Source of the DNA: Burkholderiaceae bacterium
GTDB taxonomy: Bacteria; Pseudomonadota; Gammaproteobacteria; Burkholderiales; Burkholderiaceae_C
Assembly (NCBI GenBank): GCA_018780645.1
Contig: JADMJJ010000002.1
Location: forward strand, 1-64,000
Direction of reading: 5' to 3'
DNA length: 64,000 nt
The notes under the pieces are model-generated. The model did no database searches. It was given only the letters and a program-made list of their open reading frames with translations, and was not told the DNA's origin. Positions 36,727-45,789 of this stretch are shown here, piece by piece. Position 1 is the first letter of the stretch. Each line of letters begins with the position of its first letter. Made by a program: the position numbers and the translations under genes.

Positions 36727-39189
36727 TCAGAACGTCAGGTTCAGGCTCGCGCCCAGGGTGCGCGGCTGGGCCATCACCACCCACTGCGGTCCGCCCAGCG
36801 GCACCAGCAGGCTGTTGGCCGAGACCTGCGCCCGGGCATCGAACAGATTGCGGGCGAACAGCGACAGGCTGAGCCGCTTGAAGGCGATGCCGGCCTGCAG
36901 GTCAGTCAGCGAGTAGGCCGGCACCTTGTAATTGGGTACGGAGATGCTGCCGTCGAAGCCGGCATTGCGCTCGCCGACATAGCGCTGCGTCAGGCCGACA
37001 TAGGCCGGGTGCCCCAGCCAGGCAAAGCTGTAGTTGGCGCTCAGCGACGCGGAGAAGCGGGCGCTGCTGGGCAGCCGGGCACCGGCACTGGCGCCCAGGC
37101 CCGGCGCGTCTTCGCTGAGCTTGGCATCGATCAGGGCGCCATTGGCGGCCAGGGTCCAGTGCTCGTCGGGCCGGTAGTTCAGCGACAGTTCGGCCCCCTG
37201 CACCTTGGCTCTGCCGGCATTGGTGATGACCGAGATGCCGTTGGCGAGGAAGAACTGCTGCAGGTTCTTCCAGTCGATTCGGTAGGCCGCGGCCTCCAGC
37301 GACAGCCTGCGGTCCAGCAGATCGGCCTTGTAGCCGAGCTCGTAGCTGGTCAGCGAATCGGGCTGGAAGGTGGGCGCCGCCAGCGGCACGCCGGTGACCG
37401 GATCGCGGGCCACCGCGTTCGGCCCCCCGGGGCGGTAGCCGGTGGCGGCGCGCAGGTGGACGCCGCTGGTCGGCGTCAGCGCATAACGGGCGGTCAGCAG
37501 CCAGGTCTTGCTGGTGTCGCTGGAGTCGGCCGCCAGCGAGGTCTTGCCGCCCACCAGCAGGCCATCGCCCTCCTGCTCGAAGTGCTGCCGGTTGCGCGCG
37601 ACGCGCAGGCCGCCGGTGACGGACCAGGGCCCGGTCTTCCAGGTCAGATCGCCGTAGGCGGCCAGTTCCTTGTAGTCGGCGGGCAACGAGGCGATCGCCA
37701 GGTCCGGCCCCGGTGAGCCATCGGGCAGGAGGCTGTCCACCCGCTGGTGGTTGCCGGTCTGCTCATGGGCGTAATAAAGCCCGGCCAGCCACTCCCAGCG
37801 CTTGTCGGCCTTGGAGGTGAGGCGGAACTCCTGGGTCAACTTCTTGTTGTCGTTGCTGAACCGGGCGGTGGCCGCGGCGAGGTTCAAGCCGAAGCCGGCG
37901 AGCAGGGGCAGATAACCGGCGCTCAGATCGTTGGCCACGCCGACGACCTGCTTTTGCTGCGCGGTGATAGCGTTCAGGCGCATCCAGCCAAAGTCGTACT
38001 CCAGATCGGCGGCGTACAGATTCACCTTGTTGGCATAGCTCTCGGCGGCGAACAGCCGGCGCCTCAGCTCCCCCTCGACCGGCAGGCCGGTCTTGCCGTC
38101 GTAATCGACGAACTCGACGCCGTCGCGCCCTACCTTCTGCGTCGTCGCGGTGAGGCGCACCTTGAACTGCCGGCTCGGGGCGATCAGCGCCGAGGCCCGC
38201 AGGCCCGTGGTGTCGCCGCGGTCGGCGTCGGCGCGGGCGGCGAGACCCACCGCATCGACATAACCGCCAACGCGGTCCTTGAAGGCCGACACGCGCAGGC
38301 CGGCCACATCGTCTTTCAGCGGAATGTTCAGCACCGCGCTGGCGGTGAGGCCGGGCCGGCCGTGGCGGGTGCTGGAGGCGGTCAGCGTGCCGGAGCCCGA
38401 GAACTCGCTGGTGTCGGGCTCGTTGGTCACGTATTTCAGCAGGCCGCCCATCGCGCCGGCGCCGTACAAGGTGCCCTGCGGGCCACGCAGCAGTTCGATG
38501 TGGTTCAGGTCCAGCAGGGCCATGTCCAGCGCCAGCTGCGCGCCCTTGGCGAAGGCGGTGTTGGAGCCGACCGAGACCTCGTCGACATAGACCCCGACGG
38601 TGGCGATGGTCTGGTTGCCGGTGGTCACGCCCCGCATGCTGATGCTGCCGACGCCGGCGCTGCCAAAGCTGTTCAGATCGACGCCGGCCTCATTGGACAG
38701 ATAGTCCTTCAGGCTCTTGGCGCCCGAGCGGTTCAGCTCGTCGGCCGACAGGACGTTGACCTGCATCGGCACCTCGCGCACCGGTTCGCGGCGGCGGCTG
38801 GCCGACACCACCACGGTGCCCAGCGCATGGGGGCCCTCGTCGGCCTCGGCACGCTTGTCGGGCTTCGGCCCGGCATCGACATAGATCACCACCGCGCCCG
38901 ACGGGTCGCGCCGCACCTTCAGCGCGGTGCCGTCCAGCAGCAGGGCCAGGGCGTCCTCGGCCGAGGCCAGACGCTTGAGGCCCTTGCTGGGCAGGCCCTT
39001 CACGTCCTCGATCTTGTAGATGAGCTGCGCGCCCGATTGCGCGGCATAGGCGTCGAGCGCTGCCTTCATGTCGCCGGCGGCGATGTCGAAGCTGATCACC
39101 TGGGCCTGCGCGCTGACGCAGAACATCAGGGCGCCCGCGGCGCAGACCGACAGTCGGGGCAGATTGCTGAAGCGTGTCATCAAAGTCAT
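36727..39189 (-). CDS. TonB-dependent receptor with STN signalling domain (FecA type)
   Basis: An 820-residue receptor. Signal peptide MTLMTRFSNLPRLSVCAAGALMFCVSAQA; secretin/TonB short N-terminal (STN) domain at about 30-103 (VISFDIAAGDMKAALDAYAAQSGAQLIYKIEDV...VVIYV); TonB box around GTVVVSASRRREP; plug with VPMQVNVLSADEL, IELLRGPQGTLYGAGAMGGLLKYVT; C-terminal barrel ending RTLGASLNLTF. An STN domain passes ligand occupancy to an inner-membrane FecR, and a fecI-fecR pair is divergently encoded next door. The ATG at 39189 has GGAG at 6 nt. Heads the operon with MFS, serine hydrolase and M81. Confidence 0.93.
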   Translation of the reverse strand: MTLMTRFSNLPRLSVCAAGALMFCVSAQAQVISFDIAAGDMKAALDAYAAQSGAQLIYKIEDVKGLPSKGLKRLASAEDALALLLDGTALKVRRDPSGAVVIYVDAGPKPDKRAEADEGPHALGTVVVSASRRREPVREVPMQVNVLSADELNRSGAKSLKDYLSNEAGVDLNSFGSAGVGSISMRGVTTGNQTIATVGVYVDEVSVGSNTAFAKGAQLALDMALLDLNHIELLRGPQGTLYGAGAMGGLLKYVTNEPDTSEFSGSGTLTASSTRHGRPGLTASAVLNIPLKDDVAGLRVSAFKDRVGGYVDAVGLAARADADRGDTTGLRASALIAPSRQFKVRLTATTQKVGRDGVEFVDYDGKTGLPVEGELRRRLFAAESYANKVNLYAADLEYDFGWMRLNAITAQQKQVVGVANDLSAGYLPLLAGFGLNLAAATARFSNDNKKLTQEFRLTSKADKRWEWLAGLYYAHEQTGNHQRVDSLLPDGSPGPDLAIASLPADYKELAAYGDLTWKTGPWSVTGGLRVARNRQHFEQEGDGLLVGGKTSLAADSSDTSKTWLLTARYALTPTSGVHLRAATGYRPGGPNAVARDPVTGVPLAAPTFQPDSLTSYELGYKADLLDRRLSLEAAAYRIDWKNLQQFFLANGISVITNAGRAKVQGAELSLNYRPDEHWTLAANGALIDAKLSEDAPGLGASAGARLPSSARFSASLSANYSFAWLGHPAYVGLTQRYVGERNAGFDGSISVPNYKVPAYSLTDLQAGIAFKRLSLSLFARNLFDARAQVSANSLLVPLGGPQWVVMAQPRTLGASLNLTF

Positions 39190-39401
39190 CGTCGTCTCCA
39201 GTATGGCGTGATTGCCTCTTGCCAACCAAGACGAGGTCGCCGCAGCAATCCGGTACGGCCCAGCGCCGATCCGGGGGTATTCACCGACGCGATTTCCGCG
39301 AGGCCGACGATTTACGATGTTTGCTGCCGCGCGGATACCGGATTCTTCGCGGCGCTTCGTCTTAACAGTTGGCGCAACATCGCCACACAGAAGGAGCCGG
39401 T
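39190..39401. promoter_or_regulatory. Divergent control region between TonB receptor and fecI-like sigma gene
   Basis: 212 bp without a gene. On the minus strand a GGAAAT element (39291-39296) upstream of the receptor resembles the -35 of FecI-type sigma promoters, but no convincing -10 follows. The sigma-gene side ends with a strong AAGGAG (39391-39396). No clear Fur box was seen, so control by iron cannot be argued from the sequence. Confidence 0.4.
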
Positions 39402-39974
39402 TTGACGCAAGATGAGTTGAGCGCATGGTTTGTGGACGAGGTCCTGCCCCTCGAGCCCGTGCTCGAGCGCTTCCTGCGGCGCAACTGGCGCGATGTGGAC
39501 GAGATTGCCGACCTGCGCCAGGAGGTCTATGCCCGGGTGTTCGATGGCTGCGCCAATAGCCGGCCCGATTCGGCCCAGGCCTTTGTGCTGTCCACCGCCC
39601 GCAACCTCTTGATTGACCGCGCGCGGCGCGCGCAAATCGTCTCGATCGAAACCTATGCCGATATGGATGCCCTCACCCCCACGGTGGACCACCTGAGCCC
39701 CGAACGCCACAGCGCCGCGCGCAGCGAGCTGCGCCTGCTGCAGGCGGCGCTGAACCTGCTGCCGCTGCGCTGCCGCGAGGTCATCGAGCTGCGCAAGATT
39801 GAGGGCCTGTCGCAGCGCGAGGTGGCCACGCGCATGGGCATCACCGAGGACACGGTCGAGCGCCAGGTCTCCAAGGGCGTGCGCGCCCTGGCGCTGGCGC
39901 TGTTGCAGACGGGCGCCGGATCGAAAGAACAAAAGCCCGAGTCCACACATAGCGCCGGGAGGGCTCTGTCATGA
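39402..39974 (+). CDS. FecI-type ECF sigma factor
   Basis: A 190-residue extracytoplasmic-function sigma factor. Region 2 (VLERFLRRNWRDVDEIADLRQEVYARVFDGC...AQAFVLSTARNLLIDRARR) and region 4 (LNLLPLRCREVIELRKIEGLSQREVATRMGITEDTVERQVSKGVRALA) are clear. The start is a TTG at 39402, chosen because AAGGAG lies 5 nt upstream and homology begins there; an earlier TTG at 39369 lacks a ribosome site. The stop overlaps the anti-sigma start (ATGA). By analogy with FecIRA it is activated when the adjacent STN receptor is occupied and transcribes the receptor operon. Confidence 0.93.
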   Translation: MTQDELSAWFVDEVLPLEPVLERFLRRNWRDVDEIADLRQEVYARVFDGCANSRPDSAQAFVLSTARNLLIDRARRAQIVSIETYADMDALTPTVDHLSPERHSAARSELRLLQAALNLLPLRCREVIELRKIEGLSQREVATRMGITEDTVERQVSKGVRALALALLQTGAGSKEQKPESTHSAGRALS

Positions 39975-40948
39975 CAGCCAATGACTTGATCGAGAGCCAG
40001 GCGGCCGACTGGCTGGCGCGCAAGGATGGCGAGCGCTGGACGCCCGAGCAGCAGCAGGCGCTGGACGATTGGCTCGCCGCCTCGACCCTGCACCGCGTTG
40101 CCTATCTGCGGCTGGACAGCGCCTGGCAGCGCGCCGACCGGCTGCGCGCGCTGCAGTCGGCCGAGCGCCCGCAGCCCGTGATGCCCCAGGTGCCCGCCGC
40201 CCTTCTCGCCCGCCCCTGGGTACGCCGCTCGCTGGGCGGCCTGGGTGGCCTGGCCATTGCGCTGATGGCCTGGGTGCTGGTCGGTGACTTCAATCTGGCC
40301 AAGCCCGACACCGAGCACTATGCCACCGCCGTGGGCAAGCGCGAGGCGGTGGCCCTGGCCGACGGCTCGCGGCTGACCCTGAACACCGCCACCCGGGTAC
40401 GTACGGCGGTAACGGCGCAGGAGCGCAGGGTCTGGCTCGATCAGGGCGAGGCCTTCTTCGACGTTGCGCACGACGCCTCGCGGCCCTTTGTCGTCATCGT
40501 CGGCACGCAGCGGGTCACCGTGCTGGGCACCAAGTTCTCGCTGCGCCGCGACGGCGAGCGCCTGCGGGTGGCCGTGCTGGAGGGCCGCGTCAAGGTGCAG
40601 TCCGACGGCGCCCAGGCCACCGTGCTGACGCGCGAAGACGCGGCCGTGGCCGACGCGCGCAATCTGCTGGTCACCAAGAAGACGCCGCAGCAGCTGCAGG
40701 CCTCGCTGAGCTGGCTGCAGGGCAAGCTGATCTTCGACCAGATCAGCCTGGCCGAGGCCGCCCAGCAGTTCAACCGCTACAGCCACCGACAGCTGGTCAT
40801 CGCCGACCCGGCGGCCGCGCAAATCCGCATCGGCGGCAGCTTCGACGCTGGCAATGTCGAAGCCTTCGCCCGGCTGCTGCACGTGGGCTTCGGCCTCGAG
40901 GTCCAGCTGCAGGGCGACGAGATCAGAATCTCCAGCCCGGCCTCCTGA
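39971..40948 (+). CDS. FecR-type inner-membrane anti-sigma/signal transducer
   Basis: A 325-residue FecR protein. The cytoplasmic N-terminal domain (ESQAADWLARKDGERWTPEQQQALDDWLAASTLHRVAYLRLDSAW, DUF4880 type) binds the sigma factor; one transmembrane helix lies at about 87-104. The periplasmic FecR domain follows (VGKREAVALADGSRLTLNTATRVRTAV...VAVLEGRVKV), and a C-terminal STN-like part (LSLAEAAQQFNRYSHRQLVIADPAAAQIRIGGSF) contacts the receptor. It is translationally coupled to the sigma gene. The flavoenzyme gene follows after 25 bp and is likely cotranscribed. Confidence 0.93.
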   Translation: MTANDLIESQAADWLARKDGERWTPEQQQALDDWLAASTLHRVAYLRLDSAWQRADRLRALQSAERPQPVMPQVPAALLARPWVRRSLGGLGGLAIALMAWVLVGDFNLAKPDTEHYATAVGKREAVALADGSRLTLNTATRVRTAVTAQERRVWLDQGEAFFDVAHDASRPFVVIVGTQRVTVLGTKFSLRRDGERLRVAVLEGRVKVQSDGAQATVLTREDAAVADARNLLVTKKTPQQLQASLSWLQGKLIFDQISLAEAAQQFNRYSHRQLVIADPAAAQIRIGGSFDAGNVEAFARLLHVGFGLEVQLQGDEIRISSPAS

Positions 40949-40973
40949 AAACTCCTTTTCCTAGAAAACCCCC

Positions 40974-42110
40974 ATGACAGTTGATTGCGACTTTCTCGTC
41001 ATCGGCGCCGGCATGGCCGGCGCCTCGGCCGCGGCCCATCTGGCTCTCGAAGGCAAGGTGATAGCGCTGGAAGCCGAGGACCAGCCCGGCTATCACACCA
41101 CCGGCCGCTCGGCGGCGCTTTTCTCCGAGATGTATGGCAACGACACGATACGGGGCCTGACCCGGGCCAGCCGCGCCTTCCTGTTCGAGCCAGCGGCCGG
41201 CTTCGCCGAGGCGCCGCTGGTCTCGCCCCGGCCCACGATGTACTTCGCCCGCGCCGACCAGATGGCGGCCCTGCACCGCTTCCGTGACAGCCCGGACGTG
41301 GCGGCGGCCACCGAGCTCTTGAGCGCCGAGCAGGCCCAGGCGCTGGCGCCGGTGTTCGCGCCCGGCTATCTGGCCTGCGCGGCGATTGAGCGCGGTTCGG
41401 CCGACATCGATGTGCACGGCCTGCACCAGGGCTTTTTGCGCCAATTGCGCGCGCGCGGCGGGGCGCTGCAGCTGAAGGCAGGTGTGCAGGGCATGGCGCG
41501 GCACGGCGGGCGCTGGGTGGTGACGACACCGGTCGGTGAGTTCAGCGCGCCGGTGGTCATCAATGCCGCCGGAGCCTGGGCCGACCACGTGGCACAGCTG
41601 GCCGGCGCACGACCGGTGGGCCTGAAGCCCAAGCGCCGCACCGCGCTGCTGATCGAGGTGCCCGAGGGCCTGGACGCCCATGCGTGGCCGGCCGCCGTCG
41701 ACATCGACGAGCAGTTCTATTTCAAGCCCGACGCCGGCCTGCTGCTGCTGTCACCGGCAGACGAGCATGACAGCCCGCCCTGCGACGCCCAGCCCGAGGA
41801 GCTGGACGTGGCCGAGGCGGTGGACCGCTTCGAGCAGGCCAGCGGCCGCAGCGTGCGGCGCGTCAAGCACCGCTGGGCCGGGCTGCGGGTGTTCGCTGCC
41901 GACCGCACGCCGGTGATCGGCTTCGACCCGGAGGTCGAGGGCTTCTTCTGGCTGGCCGGCCCCGGCGGCTATGGCATACAGACCGCTCCGGCCCTGGGCC
42001 GTGTGACGGCCGCGCTGGCCCAGGGCCGCGAGCTGCCGGCCGATGTGGCGGCGCTGGGCGTGACGGCGGCGGCTCTGTCGCCCGGGAGGTCGGGCTTGAC
42101 TCTGGAGTGA
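40974..42110 (+). CDS. FAD-dependent oxidoreductase of the D-amino-acid oxidase (DadA/DAO) family
   Basis: A 378-residue flavoprotein. The Rossmann motif DFLVIGAGMAGASAAAHLALEGKVIALEAE binds FAD; a HTTGRSAALFSEMYG segment follows, typical of the DAO family. RGSADIDVHGLHQGFLRQLRARG, VVINAAGAWADHVAQLAG and the C-terminal WAGLRVFAADRTPVIGFDPEVEGFFWLAGPGGYGIQTAPALG complete the fold. It would oxidatively deaminate a D-amino acid, glycine derivative or N-methyl amino acid. It sits directly after fecI-fecR and opposite the peptide-uptake operon, so it may process a liberated amino acid. Its last codons contain the -35 of the ATPase promoter. Confidence 0.9.
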   Translation: MTVDCDFLVIGAGMAGASAAAHLALEGKVIALEAEDQPGYHTTGRSAALFSEMYGNDTIRGLTRASRAFLFEPAAGFAEAPLVSPRPTMYFARADQMAALHRFRDSPDVAAATELLSAEQAQALAPVFAPGYLACAAIERGSADIDVHGLHQGFLRQLRARGGALQLKAGVQGMARHGGRWVVTTPVGEFSAPVVINAAGAWADHVAQLAGARPVGLKPKRRTALLIEVPEGLDAHAWPAAVDIDEQFYFKPDAGLLLLSPADEHDSPPCDAQPEELDVAEAVDRFEQASGRSVRRVKHRWAGLRVFAADRTPVIGFDPEVEGFFWLAGPGGYGIQTAPALGRVTAALAQGRELPADVAALGVTAAALSPGRSGLTLE

Positions 42111-42126
42111 CTACAGGGATTCTAAT
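42096..42126 (+). promoter_or_regulatory. MerR/CadR-type metal-responsive promoter with 19-bp spacer
   Basis: -35 TTGACT (42096-42101) and -10 TCTAAT (42121-42126) are separated by 19 bp. The spacer is spanned by the dyad CTCTGGAGT-G-ACTACAGGG (42100-42118), whose arms match at 7 of 9 positions. An over-long spacer with a central dyad is the hallmark of promoters activated by MerR-family metal sensors; the sequence resembles ZntR and CadR/PbrR operators. The -35 lies inside the last codons of the preceding flavoenzyme gene. The candidate regulator is the MerR protein at 26889-27326. Confidence 0.85.
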
Positions 42127-42152
42127 GGGAGCCAGAAAGGTTGCTCCCGCCG

Positions 42153-44372
42153 ATGTCCCACGCTCCACACGATCACGCGCATGACCACTGCTGCCATGGC
42201 GCGCCTGCCGCAGTGCCGCCGGCCCCAACCGACCTGCCGGCCGGCACCCAGTTCAGCCTGCTGCGCATCGCCGCGATGGACTGCCCGACCGAGGAGGCCC
42301 TGCTGCGCAAGACCCTGACGCCCATGTCCGGCGTGCTCGCGCTGGACTTCGATCTGATGGCCCGCACCCTGCGCGTCGCCCACGAACTGAGCGATACCAA
42401 GCCCCTGCTCGACGCCGTGGCCCGTGTCGGCATGCGGGCCGAGTTACTGCAGCCCGGCACCCCGGCGCCCGCGCTGGAGACCGGCCCCAGCGTGCCGATC
42501 GCGCAGCGCTGGCGTATTGCTGCTGCAGGCCTGCTGGCAATCTCCAGCGAAGCCATCGCTTACATCAGCGGCAACGAGACCAGCCTGCCGGTGGCCCTTT
42601 TTGCGCTCGGCGCGGTCGCGCTTGCCGGCCTGCCGACCCTGCGCAAGGGTTGGATCGCCCTGCGCAGCCTGGCGCTGAACATCCATCTGCTGATGAGCCT
42701 GGCCGTGCTGGGTGCACTGGCCCTGGGACAATGGCCCGAGGCGGCGATGGTGATCTGGTTGTTCGCCGTGGCCGAGATGCTGGAGGCGCTGAGCCTGGAC
42801 CGCGCGCGCAACGCGATCCGCAGCCTGGTCTCGCTGGCGCCGGCCCAGGCGCTGACTTTGCAGGCCGATGGGCAATGGGCTGAACAGGCCGTCGCCCAGC
42901 TGAACGTTGGCGCCAGGCTGCGCGTGCGCCCCGGCGAGGCGATCGCGCTGGATGGCAGGGTCGTTGCCGGAGCCTCCAGCGTCAACGAGGCCAGCATCAC
43001 CGGCGAGAGCCTGCCGGTGCCCAAGGCGGTGGGCGATCCGGTGCTGGCCGGCACCGTCAACCAGCAGGGCCTGCTGGAAGTGGACGTCACCGCCACACAG
43101 CAAAACAGCCTGCTGGCCCGCATCGCCCAGTCGGTGCAGCAGGCCCAGGGCCAGCGGGCGCCGAGCCAGCGCTTCGTCGATCGCTTCGCCGCCATCTACA
43201 CGCCGGTGGTGGTGGTGTTCGCGCTGCTGCTGGCGGTGCTGCCGCCGCTGCTGCTGGGCCAGCCGTTCGCCGAATGGGTGTACCGCGCACTGGTCATGCT
43301 GGTCATCGCCTGCCCCTGCGCGCTGGTGATCTCCACGCCGGTCACCGTCGTCAGCGGGCTGGCCGCCGCCGCCAGGCGCGGCATGCTGATCAAGGGCGGG
43401 CTGTATCTCGAACAGGGCCGTCAGATCAAGACCCTGGCGCTGGACAAGACCGGCACCCTGACCGAGGGCAAGCCGCGGCTGACGGACCTGCTGCCGCTGG
43501 GCGACGTGCGCGGCGACGATGTGCTGCACCTGGCCGCCAGCCTAGATGCGCTGTCCAGCCACCCGGTGGCAGCGGCCATCGTTGGCGCGCAAACCGAGCG
43601 CGCGCCGCAGCAGGCTCTGGCCGACGTCGCTGATTTCGAAGCCCTGCCCGGCCGCGGCGTGCGCGGCCGCATCAAGGGCGAACTGCTGCAGCTGGGCAAT
43701 CACCGCCTGCTCGAAGAGCTGGGCCTGTGCACGCCGGCCATTGAGCAGCAGCTGCAGGGCCTGGAGGCCCAGGGCAAGACGGTGATGATACTGAGCCGCG
43801 AACAAGACGTGCTGGGCCTGCTGGCCGTGGCCGACACGCTGCGCCCGCACAGCCGAGAAGCCATCGCCCAGCTGCAGGCCCTGGGCATCAGGACCGTGAT
43901 GCTCAGCGGCGACAACCAGCGCACGGTCGATGCCGTCGCCGCCCAGCTGGGCCTGGACGATGCCCGTGGCCAGCTGCTGCCGGACGACAAGCTGCAGGCC
44001 ATTGCCGGCTTCTCGGCCCAGGGCGTGGTGGCCATGGTTGGAGACGGTGTCAATGACGCGCCGGCCCTGGCCCGCGCCGACATCGGCATCGCCATGGGTG
44101 CGGCCGGCAGCGCCACCGCGCTGGAGACGGCCGATGTGGCGCTGATGCAGGACGATCTGCGCAAGCTGCCCGAGTTCATCGCGCTCTCCAGGCGCACCGC
44201 GGCGGTGCTGCGGCAGAACCTGGTGCTCGCCCTGGGCCTGAAGGCGGTGGTGTTCGTGTTGAGCCTGATGGGCCTGGCCACGCTGTGGATGGCGGTGTTC
44301 GCCGATGCCGGCGCCAGCCTGCTGGTGGTGCTGAATGGCCTGCGGCTGTTGCGCCAGGGACGCACTCGATGA
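42153..44372 (+). CDS. Zn(II)/Cd(II)/Pb(II)-translocating P1B-type ATPase
   Basis: A 739-residue heavy-metal efflux pump (ZntA/CadA type). A His-rich leader ([10 protein letters not shown]) is followed by one heavy-metal-associated domain with MDCPTEE (C44), eight transmembrane helices, the CPC metal-site motif C387-P-C389 in [11 protein letters not shown], the phosphorylation site D431 in [11 protein letters not shown], actuator TGES in [12 protein letters not shown], and hinge [16 protein letters not shown] with an Asp-bearing last helix and the DCPTEE motif point to divalent zinc-group metals rather than copper. The ATG at 42153 is preferred over a TTG 12 bp upstream. Driven by the MerR-type promoter above. 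Confidence 0.94.
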   Translation: MSHAPHDHAHDHCCHGAPAAVPPAPTDLPAGTQFSLLRIAAMDCPTEEALLRKTLTPMSGVLALDFDLMARTLRVAHELSDTKPLLDAVARVGMRAELLQPGTPAPALETGPSVPIAQRWRIAAAGLLAISSEAIAYISGNETSLPVALFALGAVALAGLPTLRKGWIALRSLALNIHLLMSLAVLGALALGQWPEAAMVIWLFAVAEMLEALSLDRARNAIRSLVSLAPAQALTLQADGQWAEQAVAQLNVGARLRVRPGEAIALDGRVVAGASSVNEASITGESLPVPKAVGDPVLAGTVNQQGLLEVDVTATQQNSLLARIAQSVQQAQGQRAPSQRFVDRFAAIYTPVVVVFALLLAVLPPLLLGQPFAEWVYRALVMLVIACPCALVISTPVTVVSGLAAAARRGMLIKGGLYLEQGRQIKTLALDKTGTLTEGKPRLTDLLPLGDVRGDDVLHLAASLDALSSHPVAAAIVGAQTERAPQQALADVADFEALPGRGVRGRIKGELLQLGNHRLLEELGLCTPAIEQQLQGLEAQGKTVMILSREQDVLGLLAVADTLRPHSREAIAQLQALGIRTVMLSGDNQRTVDAVAAQLGLDDARGQLLPDDKLQAIAGFSAQGVVAMVGDGVNDAPALARADIGIAMGAAGSATALETADVALMQDDLRKLPEFIALSRRTAAVLRQNLVLALGLKAVVFVLSLMGLATLWMAVFADAGASLLVVLNGLRLLRQGRTR

Positions 44373-44418
44373 CGGGCCATCGGTTACCCTAGCCGGCTGA
44401 CATTGCCTGCGACCTGAC

Positions 44419-45159
44419 ATGACCTACTGCGTTGCCATGCGGCTTGATGAAGGCCTGCTGTTTGCCTCCGATTCGCGCACCAATGCCGGGGTGGACCATA
44501 TCGCCACCTTCCGCAAGATGACGGTGTTCGAGCTGCCCGGCGAGCGGCTGATCGTGCTGCTCAACTCGGGCAATCTGGCCACCACGCAGAGCGTCATCAG
44601 CCTGCTGCGCCAGCGCCTGCACGGCGAGGGCACGCATCTGATGAATGTGCCCACGCTCTATGACGCGGCCGAGCTGGTGGGCCGCACGATCAAGGAGGTG
44701 CTGGCCCGCGACGCCGAACCGACCCTGGACCAGGGCGTGGACTTCGGCGGCCACTTCCTCGTCGGCGGCCAGATCCAGGGCGAGCATTGCCGCTTGTTCC
44801 ATGTCTATGCCGAGGGCAACTTCATCGAGGCGTCGAAAGACACGCCCTATTTCCAGATCGGCGAGTCCAAATACGGCAAGCCCATCATCGACCGCGTCGT
44901 CCAGCACGACACCTCGCTGGCCGAGGCCGCCAAGTGCACCCTGATCTCGTTCGATTCGACGATACGCAGCAACCTGTCGGTCGGTTTGCCGATCGACATC
45001 CTGCTCTACCGCGCCGGCAGCTTTGCCGCCGCCCGGCCGCAGCGCATCACCGGTGACGACCCCTATTTCAACCGGTTGCGCCGCGGCTGGGGCGAGGGCC
45101 TGCGCAAGGTGTTTGCCAAGCTGCCCGAGGCCAAGTGGTTCGAGCAGGAGAACGACTAG
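44419..45159 (+). CDS. Proteasome-type protease of the Anbu family (orphan)
   Basis: A 246-residue Ntn-hydrolase of the Anbu/BPH type, ancestral relatives of proteasome beta subunits and HslV. It starts MTYCVAMRLDEGLLFASDSRTNAGVDHIATFRKM; removal of Met would expose the catalytic Thr2, and the D-S-R-T-N and lysine near residue 33 (FRKM) fit the active site. Further family segments: LLNSGNLATTQSVISLL and HFLVGGQIQGEHCRLFHVYAEGNFIEAS. Usual Anbu neighbours (ATP-grasp, alpha-E, transglutaminase-like genes) are not present here. Instead an FMN reductase gene starts 9 bp downstream. Substrate unknown. Confidence 0.9.
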   Translation: MTYCVAMRLDEGLLFASDSRTNAGVDHIATFRKMTVFELPGERLIVLLNSGNLATTQSVISLLRQRLHGEGTHLMNVPTLYDAAELVGRTIKEVLARDAEPTLDQGVDFGGHFLVGGQIQGEHCRLFHVYAEGNFIEASKDTPYFQIGESKYGKPIIDRVVQHDTSLAEAAKCTLISFDSTIRSNLSVGLPIDILLYRAGSFAAARPQRITGDDPYFNRLRRGWGEGLRKVFAKLPEAKWFEQEND

Positions 45160-45168
45160 GAGCACACG

Positions 45169-45780
45169 ATGGACGACATCCACATCCTCATCATCCCCGG
45201 CAGCCTGCGCCAGGACTCGCTCAATTCAACGCTGGCGGCCTTCGCGTCCCGGCAGGCCCATGTGCTGGGTCTGAAGACGACGCTGATGGACCTGCGCCGG
45301 CTCAAGCTGCCGGTCTATGACGGTGACCTCGAGGCCTCGAGCGGCGTACCCAAGGAGGCCCTGCAGCTGCAGCAGGCGATCGCCGGCTGCGATGCGGTGC
45401 TCGTCGTCACGCCCGAGTACAACGGCTTTCCGACGCCGCTGGTCATCAACGCCTTCGACTGGCTGTCGCGCATCACCGCCACCGAATCGCAGACGGCGGG
45501 CCTGTCGACCACGGCCAACAAGCCGGTGGCCCTGATGTCGGCATCACCCGGGCCGGGTGGCGCGCTGCGCTCGATGAACTTCCTGCGTCAGTACCTGCAG
45601 ATGGCCTTCCAGATGATTGTGGTGCCGCAGCAGTTCGCGCTGGGCCGCGCCCATGAGGCCTTCGACGAGGCCGGCGAACTGAAGGATGCCCGCTCGGTGC
45701 AGTCGGTGAAGACGGTGCTGACGGCGGTGGCCGCGCTGGCGGGGGCGCTGCGGGCGGCACGGCAGGCGGAACAACACTAG
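45169..45780 (+). CDS. NAD(P)H-dependent FMN reductase
   Basis: A 203-residue flavodoxin-fold reductase (NADPH_dep_FMN_red, quinone/chromate-reductase group). IHILIIPGSLRQDSLNSTLAAFA is the FMN phosphate-binding loop; VLVVTPEYNGFPTPLVINAFDWLSR carries the conserved PEYNG; and ALMSASPGPGGALRSMNFLRQYL completes the isoalloxazine pocket. An AGGAG site overlaps the end of the protease gene. It is probably cotranscribed with the Anbu gene and the DUF2855 gene (9-bp gaps on both sides). Confidence 0.92.
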   Translation: MDDIHILIIPGSLRQDSLNSTLAAFASRQAHVLGLKTTLMDLRRLKLPVYDGDLEASSGVPKEALQLQQAIAGCDAVLVVTPEYNGFPTPLVINAFDWLSRITATESQTAGLSTTANKPVALMSASPGPGGALRSMNFLRQYLQMAFQMIVVPQQFALGRAHEAFDEAGELKDARSVQSVKTVLTAVAALAGALRAARQAEQH

Positions 45781-45789
45781 GACAAGCCG

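Noticed and set aside
32103-42110. Calling the locus a true microcystin-degrading mlr cluster
   Set aside because: No mlrA-type CAAX-like protease is present, and M81, class-C hydrolase and MFS families each have many unrelated members; only the architecture is suggestive.
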